Under the pieces are notes generated by a model that saw only the letters and a program-made list of their open reading frames with translations, had not been told where the DNA came from and searched no databases. Shown piece after piece: positions 16,075 through 24,700 of a stretch of 64,000 nt of DNA; the first letter of the stretch is position 1; each line of letters begins with the position of its first letter. Source of the DNA: Lentzea sp. NEAU-D7 (GTDB lineage: Bacteria > Actinomycetota > Actinomycetes > Mycobacteriales > Pseudonocardiaceae); the NCBI RefSeq assembly GCF_026242055.1, contig NZ_JAPJDL010000006.1, forward strand, positions 1 to 64,000, in the 5' to 3' direction. Both the position numbers and the translations under genes were made by a program.

Positions 16075-16968
16075 TCACTCGCGGGGCGGGGACGGGGAAT
16101 TGTCGGGGGTCTGTGGGAGGCTGTCGGGTCCTCCCGGCAGCACCACGACGCCCAGCACGCCTGGACCCGTGTGCGCGCCGATCACCGCGCCCACCTCCGA
16201 GATCACGCATCCCGTCGAGCCGGGCAGCCGTTCGTCCAGGCGGGTCGCCAGTTCGGCGGCGCGTTCGGGAGCGGCCAGGTGGTGCACGGCCAGGCCGACG
16301 GGACCGTCGCCCGCCGCAGCCGCCGCCAGGTCGACCAGACGGCCCACCGCGCGGCTCATCGTGCGCACCTTCTCCAGCGGCACGATCCGGCCGTCGTCCA
16401 TGTGCAGCAACGGTTTCACGGCCAGCGCGGTGCCCACCAGCGCCGCCGCCGTACCGATTCGGCCACCCCGGCGCAGGTAGTCCAGCGTCTCGAGGCAGAA
16501 GAACATCCGCGTCTGGCGGGCGGCCGAGGAGGCGGCGTCCTCGACCTCGTCGTGCGAGCACCCGGCGGCCACGGCAGCGCTCGCGCGCAACACCGAGAAC
16601 CCGAGCCCCATGCCCGTCGACCGCGAGTCGACAACGCGGATCTGGGAAGGACCGACTTCCTCCGCCGCCAGTCGTGCGGCTTCCCACGTCCCGGACAGCT
16701 CACGAGAGAGATGCACGGACACGACCGCGTCTGACGATGACAAGACCTCGCGGTACACGTCGGCCATCTCACCGGGCGTGGGACGCGATGTGGTCACCCT
16801 GCGGTGCTCGGCGAGGGCACCGGCCAGCTCGGAGGGGCCGAAGTCGACGCCGTCGAGGCGTCCGGCACCGTCCACCGCGACGTGCAGCGGCACCACGGTG
16901 ATCGCATGGCGCTTCGCGAACCCCTCGGGCAGGTATGCCGTGGAGTCGGTGACGATGGAGATGCGCAC
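16075..16968 (-). CDS. DegV family fatty-acid-binding protein
   Basis: 297 residues, full family length. Begins VRISIVTDSTAYLPEGFAKR, the hallmark DegV start, and contains VTTSRPTPGEM and FCLETLDYLRRGGRIG, the lipid-binding segments. DegV/FakB proteins bind fatty acids for the FakA kinase or related roles; no FakA is in view. GTG 16968 gives the canonical N terminus; a GTG overlapping the SGNH stop (16992) is possible but its SD is too close. It lies in the conserved rsfS-phosphatase-SGNH-DegV-comEA run. Confidence 0.9.
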   Translation of the reverse strand: MRISIVTDSTAYLPEGFAKRHAITVVPLHVAVDGAGRLDGVDFGPSELAGALAEHRRVTTSRPTPGEMADVYREVLSSSDAVVSVHLSRELSGTWEAARLAAEEVGPSQIRVVDSRSTGMGLGFSVLRASAAVAAGCSHDEVEDAASSAARQTRMFFCLETLDYLRRGGRIGTAAALVGTALAVKPLLHMDDGRIVPLEKVRTMSRAVGRLVDLAAAAAGDGPVGLAVHHLAAPERAAELATRLDERLPGSTGCVISEVGAVIGAHTGPGVLGVVVLPGGPDSLPQTPDNSPSPPRE

Positions 16969-16988
16969 GAGCGACGAGCCTACGGGGC

Positions 16989-17702
16989 TCACTCCTCCGA
17001 GGGACTCAACGCCACGGACGAGATCAGGGAGGCCATCGCCTTGCCCACGAGTTCGTGGCCCTCCCAGCCCCAGTGCATCCCGTCCGGGTTCCCGGCACCG
17101 GACCGCACGTGCTCCCCGATCACGGCGGGCAGGTCCAGCAACGGCACACCCGCATCCGCGGCCCAGCCACGCACGGCCGCAACCGCAGCCGCGTGGCCCT
17201 GATGGGCGTAGGCGTACGTAGCCGCGCGATGCACCGACGGCACGATCCCGACCGCCGGCATCGTGTACTGGAGGTTGCGGACGGACTGCAGCATGTCCCG
17301 CAGGTAGCGCGCGGTCAGCGCGGGAGGCAGCGACGCGCGCGTGTAAGGCGCCAGCCGGGGCTGCACGAACTGATAGCGCGCACGAACCCACCGCCGCAGC
17401 CAGTCCGGCCGCACGTAGCGCAGCCCTTCGCGCAGGTACGTCGGCAACGGCGAGGGCAGCGTGTCCATGCTGCCCACCGCGAACACCAGCACGTCCGTAC
17501 GCGGCAGCAACGACCAGATCCGCGGATCCCCGGTCAACGCCCACCAGGCGTCCCGCGCCGTCCAGCCGAACCCGGCCGCCAGCTCCGCCGTTCCACCCAG
17601 CGCCTCGGCACAGATGTTGTGCCACAGGCGTGGATGGTCAGCGGGCAGCGGACCGGAAGGCCCGAAGAACGACAGCGAGTCCCCGAGGACGAGCAGTCTC
17701 AA
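16989..17702 (-). CDS. SGNH/GDSL-type esterase-like protein
   Basis: 237 residues from a TTG that overlaps the stop of the phosphatase gene. LRLLVLGDSLSFFGPSG gives block I (catalytic Ser in GDS), VFAVGSMDTLP resembles block III with a changed Gly/Asn residue, and DGMHWGWEGHELV gives block V with the catalytic His. No signal peptide is seen, so it is probably cytoplasmic. The substrate is unknown. It is co-transcribed between the phosphatase and degV; this SGNH position is familiar in actinobacterial genomes. Confidence 0.82.
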   Translation of the reverse strand: MRLLVLGDSLSFFGPSGPLPADHPRLWHNICAEALGGTAELAAGFGWTARDAWWALTGDPRIWSLLPRTDVLVFAVGSMDTLPSPLPTYLREGLRYVRPDWLRRWVRARYQFVQPRLAPYTRASLPPALTARYLRDMLQSVRNLQYTMPAVGIVPSVHRAATYAYAHQGHAAAVAAVRGWAADAGVPLLDLPAVIGEHVRSGAGNPDGMHWGWEGHELVGKAMASLISSVALSPSEE

Positions 17703-18304
17703 CGCGTGGTGCCCGCGTTGTACGACGTCAGCCGCCAGAGGTCGTTGCGCCGGGTGAACACGGTCCAGTGGCAGTTCGAGATGCCGCCGAGCTGCGACCA
17801 GTTCTCCACCGGCAGGCCGAGCAGCCGGCCGGTCAGGGCGCTGATCAGGCCACCGTGCGCGCACAGCAGCACGGTGCCGGAGAACTCCGCGTCCACCTCG
17901 TGCACCACCTTGATGGCCCGCTCGGCCACCTCGACGCGCGACTCGCCGTCCGGCGGGACGAAGGTCGGGTCGGTGCGCCACACCGTGACGGCGCCCGGCC
18001 ACTCCCGTTCCACCTCGGCCACGTTCAGGCCCTGCCACTTGCCCAGGTGGGTCTCGCGCAGCCGCTCGTCGATCCGCAGCGGGACGTCCGTCGACGACGT
18101 GAAGACCCCGGCGGTGTTGCGCGCCCGCTGCAGGTCGGAGGCGACCACCATCTCCGGTTCGAACCCGGCGAGCACCGGCACGGCGAACCTGGCCTGGTTC
18201 AAGCCGGTCTCGGTGAGCGCCGAGTCCAGATGACCCTGCAGACGACCTGTCGCGTTGTAGTCGGTCTCACCGTGCCGCCACAGCACGAGCCGGCTCAGGG
18301 CCAT
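17699..18304 (-). CDS. histidine phosphatase (phosphoglycerate mutase-like)
   Basis: 201 residues. LVLWRHGETDYNATGRLQGH carries the RHG catalytic histidine, ASDLQRARNTA the second arginine, and LLCAHGGLISAL the second histidine. Members next to rsfS in actinobacteria include glucosyl-3-phosphoglycerate phosphatase (GpgP), so that is a possible specific role (inference). It follows rsfS by 8 bases and overlaps the SGNH start, so all are likely in one operon. Confidence 0.92.
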   Translation of the reverse strand: MALSRLVLWRHGETDYNATGRLQGHLDSALTETGLNQARFAVPVLAGFEPEMVVASDLQRARNTAGVFTSSTDVPLRIDERLRETHLGKWQGLNVAEVEREWPGAVTVWRTDPTFVPPDGESRVEVAERAIKVVHEVDAEFSGTVLLCAHGGLISALTGRLLGLPVENWSQLGGISNCHWTVFTRRNDLWRLTSYNAGTTR

Positions 18305-18312
18305 CAGCTACC

Positions 18313-18696
18313 TCATTCAGCCGTGGACTCGGCGGGGACGTCCGCTTCGAACTCGATGCGCGGGCAGTCCTTCCACAGCCGCTCCAGGCCGTAGAAGCTG
18401 CGCTCCTCCGTGTGCTGGACGTGCACCACGACGTCCACGAAGTCCAGCAGCACCCAACGGCCCTCACGGGCCCCTTCGCGGCGCACCGGCTTCGTGCCGG
18501 CCTCCCGCAGCTTCTCCTCGATGTTGTCGACGATCGCGCCGACCTGCCGCTCGTTGTTAGCGGACGCGATCACGAACACGTCGGTGATCACGAGCTGGTC
18601 GGAGACGTCGAGCACCGTCACGTCGTGCGCCTTCTTGTCGGCCGCTGCGTTCGCCGCGACCAGCGCCAGCCGTCGTGCCTCGTCGGTGGCTGCCAC
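18313..18696 (-). CDS. rsfS: ribosome silencing factor RsfS
   Basis: 127 residues from GTG 18696 with gaggag upstream. It shows the RsfS/DUF143 features VLDVSDQLVITDVFVIASAN and DFVDVVVHVQHTEERSFYGL, then LERLWKDCP. RsfS binds ribosomal protein L14 on the 50S and blocks subunit joining when nutrients are scarce. It normally follows nadD directly; here a cold-shock gene lies between. It is the first gene of the rsfS-phosphatase-SGNH-degV run. Confidence 0.95.
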   Translation of the reverse strand: MAATDEARRLALVAANAAADKKAHDVTVLDVSDQLVITDVFVIASANNERQVGAIVDNIEEKLREAGTKPVRREGAREGRWVLLDFVDVVVHVQHTEERSFYGLERLWKDCPRIEFEADVPAESTAE

Positions 18697-18792
18697 GTCA
18701 CTCCTCTGACTTCCGGCAGGCGTCGATACGCCCACACGAGTTACTGAGGGTACCGGCGCGCGCCAACAGGTACTTCACGCCCACGCATGACG

Positions 18793-18822
18793 AAGGCCAC
18801 CTCAGCGCCCTGAGGTGGCCTT
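18793..18822. terminator. terminator after the cold-shock gene
   Basis: aaggccacctca (18793-18804) and tgaggtggcctt (18811-18822) form a perfect 12-bp stem with a 6-base loop, 17 bases past the csp stop. It separates csp from rsfS. Confidence 0.85.
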
Positions 18823-18838
18823 CACCGGTGCCGAAGCC

Positions 18839-19042
18839 TTAGAGCGGGCGGACCTGCTGGGCCTGCGGCCCCTTCTGGCCCTGTCCGACCTCGAACTCGA
18901 CCTTCTGGTTCTCCTCGAGCGAACGGAAACCCTTGGACTGGATCTCCGAGTAGTGCACGAAGACGTCAGCCGAGCCGTCGTCGGGCGCGATGAAGCCGAA
19001 GCCCTTTTCGGCGTTGAACCACTTCACGGTGCCTGTAGCCAA
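18839..19042 (-). CDS. cold shock protein
   Basis: 67 residues from TTG 19042 with ggaagg upstream. It has the CspA OB fold with RNP1 (KGFGFIAP) and RNP2 (DVFVHYSEI) motifs and the normal family length ([16 protein letters not shown] at the start, [12 protein letters not shown] at the end). It binds single-stranded nucleic acid as an RNA chaperone. It is inserted between nadD and rsfS and has its own strong terminator, so it is likely an independent unit. Upstream to the nadD stop there are only 85 bases, room for a short leader. Confidence 0.95.
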   Translation of the reverse strand: MATGTVKWFNAEKGFGFIAPDDGSADVFVHYSEIQSKGFRSLEENQKVEFEVGQGQKGPQAQQVRPL

Positions 19043-19127
19043 AGTCTTGCCTTCCACGAACCAGCAACAACCCGCTGATTGTTGCTCCCCGAGCGCTCGG
19101 ATGCACGCAAAATCCACTCGAACGTGG

Positions 19128-19709
19128 TTACGACTCGGAGTACAGGCCTGTTTTCGCGATGTATTGGACGACACCGTCGGGGACCAGGTACCAAACGGGC
19201 TGCCCGGATGCAGTACGCGCGCGGCATCCGGTCGACGAGATCGCCATGGCCGGGACCTCGACGAGCGACACCGAGCCGGGCGGCAGGTGGCGGTCGTTCA
19301 GCGTGTAGCCCGGACGGGTGACGCCGATGAAGTGGGCGAGCTCGAACGCGTCCGCCGCGCGCTTCCAGGACAGGATCTGCTCCAGCGCGTCCGCGCCCGT
19401 GATGAAGAACAGGTCGGCGTCCGGGTACTGCTTCTTGAGGTCCGTGAGCGTGTCCACGGTGTACGTGGGGCCCTCGCGGTCGATGTCGACCCTGCTGACC
19501 GAGAACCGGGGGTTGGAGGCCGTGGCGATGACCGTCATCAGGTAGCGGTCCTCGGCGGCGGAGACCTCCCGCGACGCCTTCTGCCAGGGCTGACCGGTCG
19601 GCACGAAGATCACGCGGTCCAGGTCGAACCTGGCCTGCACCTCGCTGGCGGCCACGAGGTGGCCGTGGTGGATGGGATCGAACGTGCCACCCATGACGCC
19701 GATGCGCAT
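19128..19709 (-). CDS. nadD: nicotinate-nucleotide adenylyltransferase
   Basis: 193 residues, normal length. [19 protein letters not shown] contains the nucleotide-binding GTFDPIHxGH motif, and [13 protein letters not shown] contains the ISSTxxR motif, with Gly where Asp is usual in related proteins. It joins ATP to nicotinate mononucleotide in NAD synthesis. It lies between proA/P450 and rsfS as in many actinobacteria. A terminator hairpin sits just upstream (19722-19759), so it probably has its own promoter. Confidence 0.95.
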   Translation of the reverse strand: MRIGVMGGTFDPIHHGHLVAASEVQARFDLDRVIFVPTGQPWQKASREVSAAEDRYLMTVIATASNPRFSVSRVDIDREGPTYTVDTLTDLKKQYPDADLFFITGADALEQILSWKRAADAFELAHFIGVTRPGYTLNDRHLPPGSVSLVEVPAMAISSTGCRARTASGQPVWYLVPDGVVQYIAKTGLYSES

Positions 19710-19721
19710 CGAGACAGCGTA

Positions 19722-19759
19722 GACCGGCGCCGGGCCGCTCCCGTGGCCCAGCGCCGGTC
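19722..19759 (-). terminator. terminator downstream of the proA-P450 pair
   Basis: gaccggcgc (19722-19730) pairs with gcgccggtc (19751-19759), and gggcc/ggccc extends the stem inside. It lies between the P450 3' end and the nadD start. The rest of 19760-19890 shows no gene. Confidence 0.7.
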
Positions 19760-19890
19760 GTGCTGATCACACCGCACGGCTCAGGGGGAGGACGAGCCGT
19801 TCGGGTCGCGGCCCACCCCGAAGCAGAGCCGCGCGCACTGGAGGAACGCGCGGACCGCTTCCCCATTACGCGACTTGCCCAAGATTTTTC

Positions 19891-21060
19891 TCACCAGGCC
19901 ACGACGAGCTTCAGCGGCCCCCTGACCAGCGATCCCTTGCGGAACTCGACCGGCTCGGCGAGTCGCAGACCGGGCATGCGGCGCAGCAGCGTGCCCAGCG
20001 CGACCTGCAGCTCCATCCGCGCGAGCTGCGAACCGAGGCAGAAGTGGATGCCGTGGCCGAACTGCAGGTGCTGGCCGACCTCGCGCTCCAGGTCCAGCTC
20101 GGCGCCGTCGGCGTACACCGCCTCGTCGCGGTTCGCCGACGACAGGACCACCAGCACGGCGTCGCCTTCCTTCACCAGCGCGTTGCCGACCTGGACGTCC
20201 TCGGTCGCGATGCGGGGGAAGCCGGCGCCGCTGCCCAGCGGGATGTACCGCAGCAGTTCCTCGATGGCGTTCGGGAGCTTGTCGGGGGCTTCACGCAGGC
20301 TCTTCAGGGCCTCCGGGTGCTCCAACAGCGTCACGACGCTGTTGGAGAGCATGTTCGCCGTGGTCTCGTGGCCCGCGACCAGCAACGTGATGCCGAACCG
20401 GACGAGCTCCTCCTCGGTCAGCCGGTCCTCGTTGTCCCGTGCGGCGACGAGCGCACTGATCAGATCGTCCGTGGGGTGCGCACGGCGTTTTGCGACGAGT
20501 TCGGTGAAGTAGGCGTACAGCTTCGTCACGCCGTCCATCGCCTCTTCAGGCGTGTAGCCACCGATCGTGGACAGCGCCTGGTTCGACCACCGGCGGAAGT
20601 CCTCGCGGTCCTCGAACGGCACGCCGAGCAGCTCGCAGATGATCGTGATCGGGAAGGGCATGCTGAAGCCCTCGACCAGGTCACCAGGGTTGTCCAGGCG
20701 GTCGAGCAGCTCGTCGGTGATCTGCTGGGCGCGCGGCCGCAGCTCCTCGATCCGGCGCACCGTGAACGCCTTGGACACCAGCCGGCGCATGCGCGAGTGG
20801 TCCGCGCCGTCGTGGGTGAGGATCGACCCGCCCGGCGCGATGATGGGCTGCATTCGCGGCACGTCCTGGCCGACCGTCCGCGCTCGGCTGAACCGCGGGT
20901 CGCCCAGGACGAACTTCGTCTCTTCGTAGGACGTGACGAGCCAACCCTCGCCGCCGTACGGGTACGTCACGCGCGTGACGGGCTCATCACGCCGTAGACG
21001 TTCATAGGTCGGGTCGAGGGTCAGGCCGTCAGCTTCGGAGAACGGATACGTGGGAGCCAT
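19891..21060 (-). CDS. cytochrome P450 (bacterial class I type)
   Basis: 389 residues, soluble, normal bacterial length. Landmarks are HDGADHSRMRRLVSKAFT (helix C), VAGHETT (I-helix oxygen-binding site), EELLRY (ExxR) and FGHGIHFCLGSQLARME with the heme-ligating cysteine. This resembles the CYP105/107 range (inference). It would need ferredoxin and reductase partners, none nearby. It starts 16 bases after proA on the same strand, so it is likely co-transcribed with proA although unrelated in function. The substrate is unknown. Confidence 0.92.
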   Translation of the reverse strand: MAPTYPFSEADGLTLDPTYERLRRDEPVTRVTYPYGGEGWLVTSYEETKFVLGDPRFSRARTVGQDVPRMQPIIAPGGSILTHDGADHSRMRRLVSKAFTVRRIEELRPRAQQITDELLDRLDNPGDLVEGFSMPFPITIICELLGVPFEDREDFRRWSNQALSTIGGYTPEEAMDGVTKLYAYFTELVAKRRAHPTDDLISALVAARDNEDRLTEEELVRFGITLLVAGHETTANMLSNSVVTLLEHPEALKSLREAPDKLPNAIEELLRYIPLGSGAGFPRIATEDVQVGNALVKEGDAVLVVLSSANRDEAVYADGAELDLEREVGQHLQFGHGIHFCLGSQLARMELQVALGTLLRRMPGLRLAEPVEFRKGSLVRGPLKLVVAW

Positions 21061-21076
21061 GTCTCCGAACGTAGAG

Positions 21077-22342
21077 CTACGCCTTCGGGCGCGTGTGTCC
21101 TTCGCCCCACACGACCCATTTAGAGGAAGTCAGCTCGGTCAGGCCCATCGGGCCGCGGGCGTGCAGCTTCTGCGTGGAGATGCCGATCTCCGCGCCCATG
21201 CCGAACTCCGCGCCGTCGGTGAAGGCCGTGGAAGCGTTGACGAACACCGCCGCCGCGTCCACACGGGCCGTGAACCTGCGTGCTGCCGCGACGTCGTTCG
21301 TGACGATGGCCTCGCTGTGCCCTGAGCCGTACGTCGCGATGTGCTTCACAGCGTCGTCCAGCGAGTCGACGACCTTCGCGGCGATGTCGAGGCTCAGGTA
21401 CTCGGTGCCCCAGTCGTCGTCGTTGGCGGCGACCACGTCGGACTGCCGAGCGAACTGCTCGTCGCCGTGGATGGTCACGTTCTCCTGCTGCAGGGCCTTG
21501 GTGATGCGCGGGACGAACTCCGCCGCGACGTCCTTGTGCACCAGCAGGGACTCCGCCGCGTTGCACACGCTCGTGCGCCGCGTCTTGGCGTTGAGGACGA
21601 TCGCCTCGGCCATGTCGAGATCGGCGTTCGCGTCCACGTACACGTGGCAGTTGCCGACGCCGGTCTCGATCGTGGGAACCGTCGCCTGCTCGACCACTGC
21701 GTTGATCAGGCCCGCGCCACCGCGGGGGATCACCAGGTCCACGAGGCCGCGGGCGGTGATGAGGTGGGTGACGGACGCGCGGTCGTGGCACGGCAGGAGC
21801 TGCGCGCAGTCGGCCGGCAGGTTCACGCTTTCGAGTGCGTCGCGCAGGACGGCGACGAGCGTGGTGTTGGAGTGCTCGGCGGTCGAGGAACCGCGCAGCA
21901 GCGCGGCGTTGCCCGACTTCAGCGCGAGACCGGCGGCGTCGACCGTGACGTTCGGGCGGCCCTCGTAGACCATGCCGACGACGCCCATCGGGACGCGGAC
22001 CTGCTTGAGCTCCAGCCCGTTCGGGAGGATGCCGCCGGTGATCACCTGGCCGACCGGGTCGGGAAGCCCCGCGACGGTCTCCAGGCCGGTGGCGACGCTG
22101 TCGATGCGGGCCTCGTCGAGCGTGAGGCGGTCCAGGATGTTGTCCGGGAGACCTGCTGCCCGGCCGGCTTCGAGGTCCTTCTGGTTGGCCTCGATGATCT
22201 CTGGCGCGCGCTTGCGGAGAGCGGCGGCCATCTCGAGCAGCGCGGTGTCCTTGCGCTCGCGGGTGGCGAGGACTAGTTCGTCGGCGGCGACACGGGCGCG
22301 GCGAGCTGCCGCGTGCACCTGATCGCGCAGGTCATCAGTCAC
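21077..22342 (-). CDS. proA: gamma-glutamyl phosphate reductase
   Basis: 421 residues from GTG 22342 ([18 protein letters not shown]). It shows ALDH-superfamily features of Pro[23 protein letters not shown], the catalytic-cysteine segment [15 protein letters not shown], and the C-terminal [15 protein letters not shown]. It reduces gamma-glutamyl phosphate to the semialdehyde in proline synthesis. Its partner proB is 7.5 kb away (29892-31019) instead of adjacent. It is divergent from recQ; the intergenic space holds a 16-bp dyad. Confidence 0.96.
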   Translation of the reverse strand: MTDDLRDQVHAAARRARVAADELVLATRERKDTALLEMAAALRKRAPEIIEANQKDLEAGRAAGLPDNILDRLTLDEARIDSVATGLETVAGLPDPVGQVITGGILPNGLELKQVRVPMGVVGMVYEGRPNVTVDAAGLALKSGNAALLRGSSTAEHSNTTLVAVLRDALESVNLPADCAQLLPCHDRASVTHLITARGLVDLVIPRGGAGLINAVVEQATVPTIETGVGNCHVYVDANADLDMAEAIVLNAKTRRTSVCNAAESLLVHKDVAAEFVPRITKALQQENVTIHGDEQFARQSDVVAANDDDWGTEYLSLDIAAKVVDSLDDAVKHIATYGSGHSEAIVTNDVAAARRFTARVDAAAVFVNASTAFTDGAEFGMGAEIGISTQKLHARGPMGLTELTSSKWVVWGEGHTRPKA

Positions 22343-22363
22343 GCCACACAGCTTACGACCAGC

Positions 22364-22379
22364 GACAATCACAATTGTC
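22364..22379. promoter_or_regulatory. dyad in the proA/recQ divergent region
   Basis: gacaat (22364-22369) and attgtc (22374-22379) form an inverted repeat 22 bp upstream of the proA start. It could be an operator for either gene. No cognate regulator is identified. Confidence 0.35.
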
Positions 22380-22385
22380 AGACCC

Positions 22386-22586
22386 GCCTGGCAGGCTTGC
22401 CGCCATGGATGACGACACAGCGAGTTCGCGTCGGTCGTCCGGTCAACCGCTCGTGCCGGGTTCGGCGAAGCCCGATTCGGCACGAGCGATTCGGCCGGAC
22501 GACCGACTTCCCGGCGAACTCGCCGCCGTCTGCGGAGCAGCGGCCGACAAGCACAGCCTGGCAAGCTTGCGCCTCATGGACGACAT
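22386..22586. repeat. direct repeats flanking an imperfect inverted repeat at the recQ 5' end
   Basis: Near-identical about 31-base segments, each gcctggca(g/a)gcttgc followed by an atgga(t/c)gac start-like stretch, occur at 22386-22417 and 22556-22586. Between them is an inverted repeat: left arm 22420-22459 (gcgagttcgc, gtcggtcgtccgg, cgctcgtgccg) and right arm 22471-22523 in reverse complement with a 6-base interruption. The layout resembles a small mobile palindromic element with duplicated flanks (inference). Confidence 0.6.
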
Positions 22587-24660
22587 CGCGTTGCGAGAAC
22601 TGGCGGAGGAACGGCTCCGGGCACTGGCGGGCCCGGAGGCGGTGCTGCGCGAGGACCAGTGGACCGCGATCCACACCCTGGTGGCCCAGCGCCGCAGGGC
22701 GCTCGTCGTCCAGCGCACGGGCTGGGGCAAGTCGGCCGTGTACTTCATCGCGACGGCGTTGCTGCGTCAGCTCGGTGAGGGTCCCACTGTCATCGTGTCG
22801 CCGTTGCTTGCGTTGATGCGCAACCAGATCGACGCCGCGGCGCGGGCCGGTGTGCACGCGGTGACGATCAACTCGGCGAACCCCGGCGAGTGGGACGCCG
22901 TGCAGGAGCAGGTCGCGGCGGGCGAGGTCGACGTGCTCCTGGTCAGTCCGGAGCGGCTGAACAACCCCGACTTCCGCGATGCCGTGCTGCCGTCTCTGAC
23001 GGCGTCGGCGGGCATGCTCGTCGTCGACGAGGCCCACTGCATCTCGGACTGGGGCCACGACTTCCGGCCGGACTACCGCAGGCTGCGGACGCTGCTGACG
23101 GAGCTGCCGGCGGGCGTGCCGGTGCTGGCGACGACGGCGACGGCCAACAACAGGGTGGTCCACGACGTCACCGAGCAGCTGGGGCTCGGCGCCGACGAGG
23201 GCACGCTGGTGCTGCGCGGGCCGCTGGACCGCGACAGCCTGCGGCTGTCCGTCGCGTTGCTGCCGACCGCGGAGTCGCGCCTCGGGTGGCTCGCCGAGCA
23301 GCTCGACCGCATGCCGGGCTCCGGGATCATCTACACGCTCACGGTCGCGGCGGCGGACGACATCGCGGCGTTCCTCGCCTCGCGCGGTTTCGCGGTGGCC
23401 GCGTACTCAGGCAAGACCGAACCCTCCGAGCGCGAGCGCGCCGAGGAGGACCTGCTGAACAACAAGGTCAAGGCGCTCGTCGCGACCTCCGCGCTCGGCA
23501 TGGGCTTCGACAAGCCGGACCTGGGGTTCGTCGTGCACGTGGGCGCGCCTTCCTCCCCGATCGCGTACTACCAGCAGATCGGCCGTGCGGGCCGCGGTGT
23601 CGAACGGGCCGAGGTGGTCCTGCTGCCGGGCCACGAGGACAAGGACATCTGGGCGTACTTCGCGTCCCTGGCGTTCCCTCCCGAGGTGGTCGTGCGGCAG
23701 GTGCTGTCCGCGCTCGACGGGGCGGGCAGGCCGCTCTCGACGGCGGCGCTGGAGCCGATGGTCGAGCTGTCGCGCGGCAGGCTCGAGGTGGTGCTGAAGG
23801 TGCTGGACGTCGACGGCGCGGTCCGGCGCGTGCGCGGCGGCTGGGAGTCGACCGGCAGGCCGTGGGAGTACGACGGCGAGCGGTACGCGCGCATCGCCCA
23901 GGCGCGCAAGGCCGAGCAGCAGGTGATGATCGACTACCTGCGCACCGACGCGTGCCGGATGAAGTTCCTGCAGGACCAGCTCGACGACCCGACCTCGCAC
24001 GAGTGCGGCCGCTGCGACAACTGCACGGGCGAGCGGCTGTCGGTCGAGGTGTCCGAGGTGGCGGCGGAGGCGGCTCGCGAACGGCTGCTGCGTCCCGGCC
24101 TGGACGTGGCGCCGCGCAAGATGTGGCCGACGGGCATGAGCGCGATCGGCGTCCCGCTGTCCGGCAAGATCCCCGCGACCGAGGTGGCGGCCACGGGCCG
24201 GGCGCTCGGCAGGCTCACCGACATCGGCTGGGGCAACCGGCTGCGCGCCCTGCTGGCGGACGGCGCCGACCGCGAGATCCCGGACGACGTGTTCGCGGCG
24301 TGCGTGAAGGTGCTGACGGCGTGGGACTGGGACGAACGGCCGGTCGGCGTGGTGACGGTCGGCTCGCGCAGGCGTCCGCAGCTCGTCGGCAGCTTCGGGC
24401 AGAAGATCGCCTCGATCGGCCGGCTGCCGTTCCTCGGCACCGTGTGGCTCGGCGAGTCGACACACCGGGCCAACAGCGCCCAGCGGCTGGCCGGTCTCGT
24501 GCGGGCGGGCGAGACGCCGGACGTGTCCGGTGTGGACGGTCCGGTGCTGCTGGTGGACGACCACATCGACACCGGGTGGACGATGACGGTGGCGGCTCGG
24601 ATGCTCAGGAAGGAGGGGGTGTCCGCCGTGCTGCCGTTCGCGCTGGCGGTGACGAACTGA
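22576..24660 (+). CDS. RecQ-family DNA helicase with C-terminal phosphoribosyltransferase-like domain
   Basis: 694 residues from ATG 22576. Motif I is QRTGWGKS (46-53) and motif II is VVDEAHCISDWGHDFRPDYR (DEAH at 151-154). Motifs V/VI are ALGMGFDKPD and QQIGRAGRG. A zinc-binding cysteine set follows (ACRMKFLQDQ then HECGRCDNC). After this a C-terminal domain ends in VLLVDDHIDTGWTMTVAARM, a phosphoribosyltransferase PRPP-loop signature. This fusion is seen in some actinobacteria. It unwinds DNA 3' to 5' in recombination and repair. An in-frame ATG at 22405 would add 57 residues encoded by the repeat region; neither start has a clear SD. Confidence 0.88.
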   Translation: MDDIALRELAEERLRALAGPEAVLREDQWTAIHTLVAQRRRALVVQRTGWGKSAVYFIATALLRQLGEGPTVIVSPLLALMRNQIDAAARAGVHAVTINSANPGEWDAVQEQVAAGEVDVLLVSPERLNNPDFRDAVLPSLTASAGMLVVDEAHCISDWGHDFRPDYRRLRTLLTELPAGVPVLATTATANNRVVHDVTEQLGLGADEGTLVLRGPLDRDSLRLSVALLPTAESRLGWLAEQLDRMPGSGIIYTLTVAAADDIAAFLASRGFAVAAYSGKTEPSERERAEEDLLNNKVKALVATSALGMGFDKPDLGFVVHVGAPSSPIAYYQQIGRAGRGVERAEVVLLPGHEDKDIWAYFASLAFPPEVVVRQVLSALDGAGRPLSTAALEPMVELSRGRLEVVLKVLDVDGAVRRVRGGWESTGRPWEYDGERYARIAQARKAEQQVMIDYLRTDACRMKFLQDQLDDPTSHECGRCDNCTGERLSVEVSEVAAEAARERLLRPGLDVAPRKMWPTGMSAIGVPLSGKIPATEVAATGRALGRLTDIGWGNRLRALLADGADREIPDDVFAACVKVLTAWDWDERPVGVVTVGSRRRPQLVGSFGQKIASIGRLPFLGTVWLGESTHRANSAQRLAGLVRAGETPDVSGVDGPVLLVDDHIDTGWTMTVAARMLRKEGVSAVLPFALAVTN

Positions 24661-24700
24661 CGGTGCCGGAACGGCCCTGCCGTGTGGCACTGTCGTCGGC

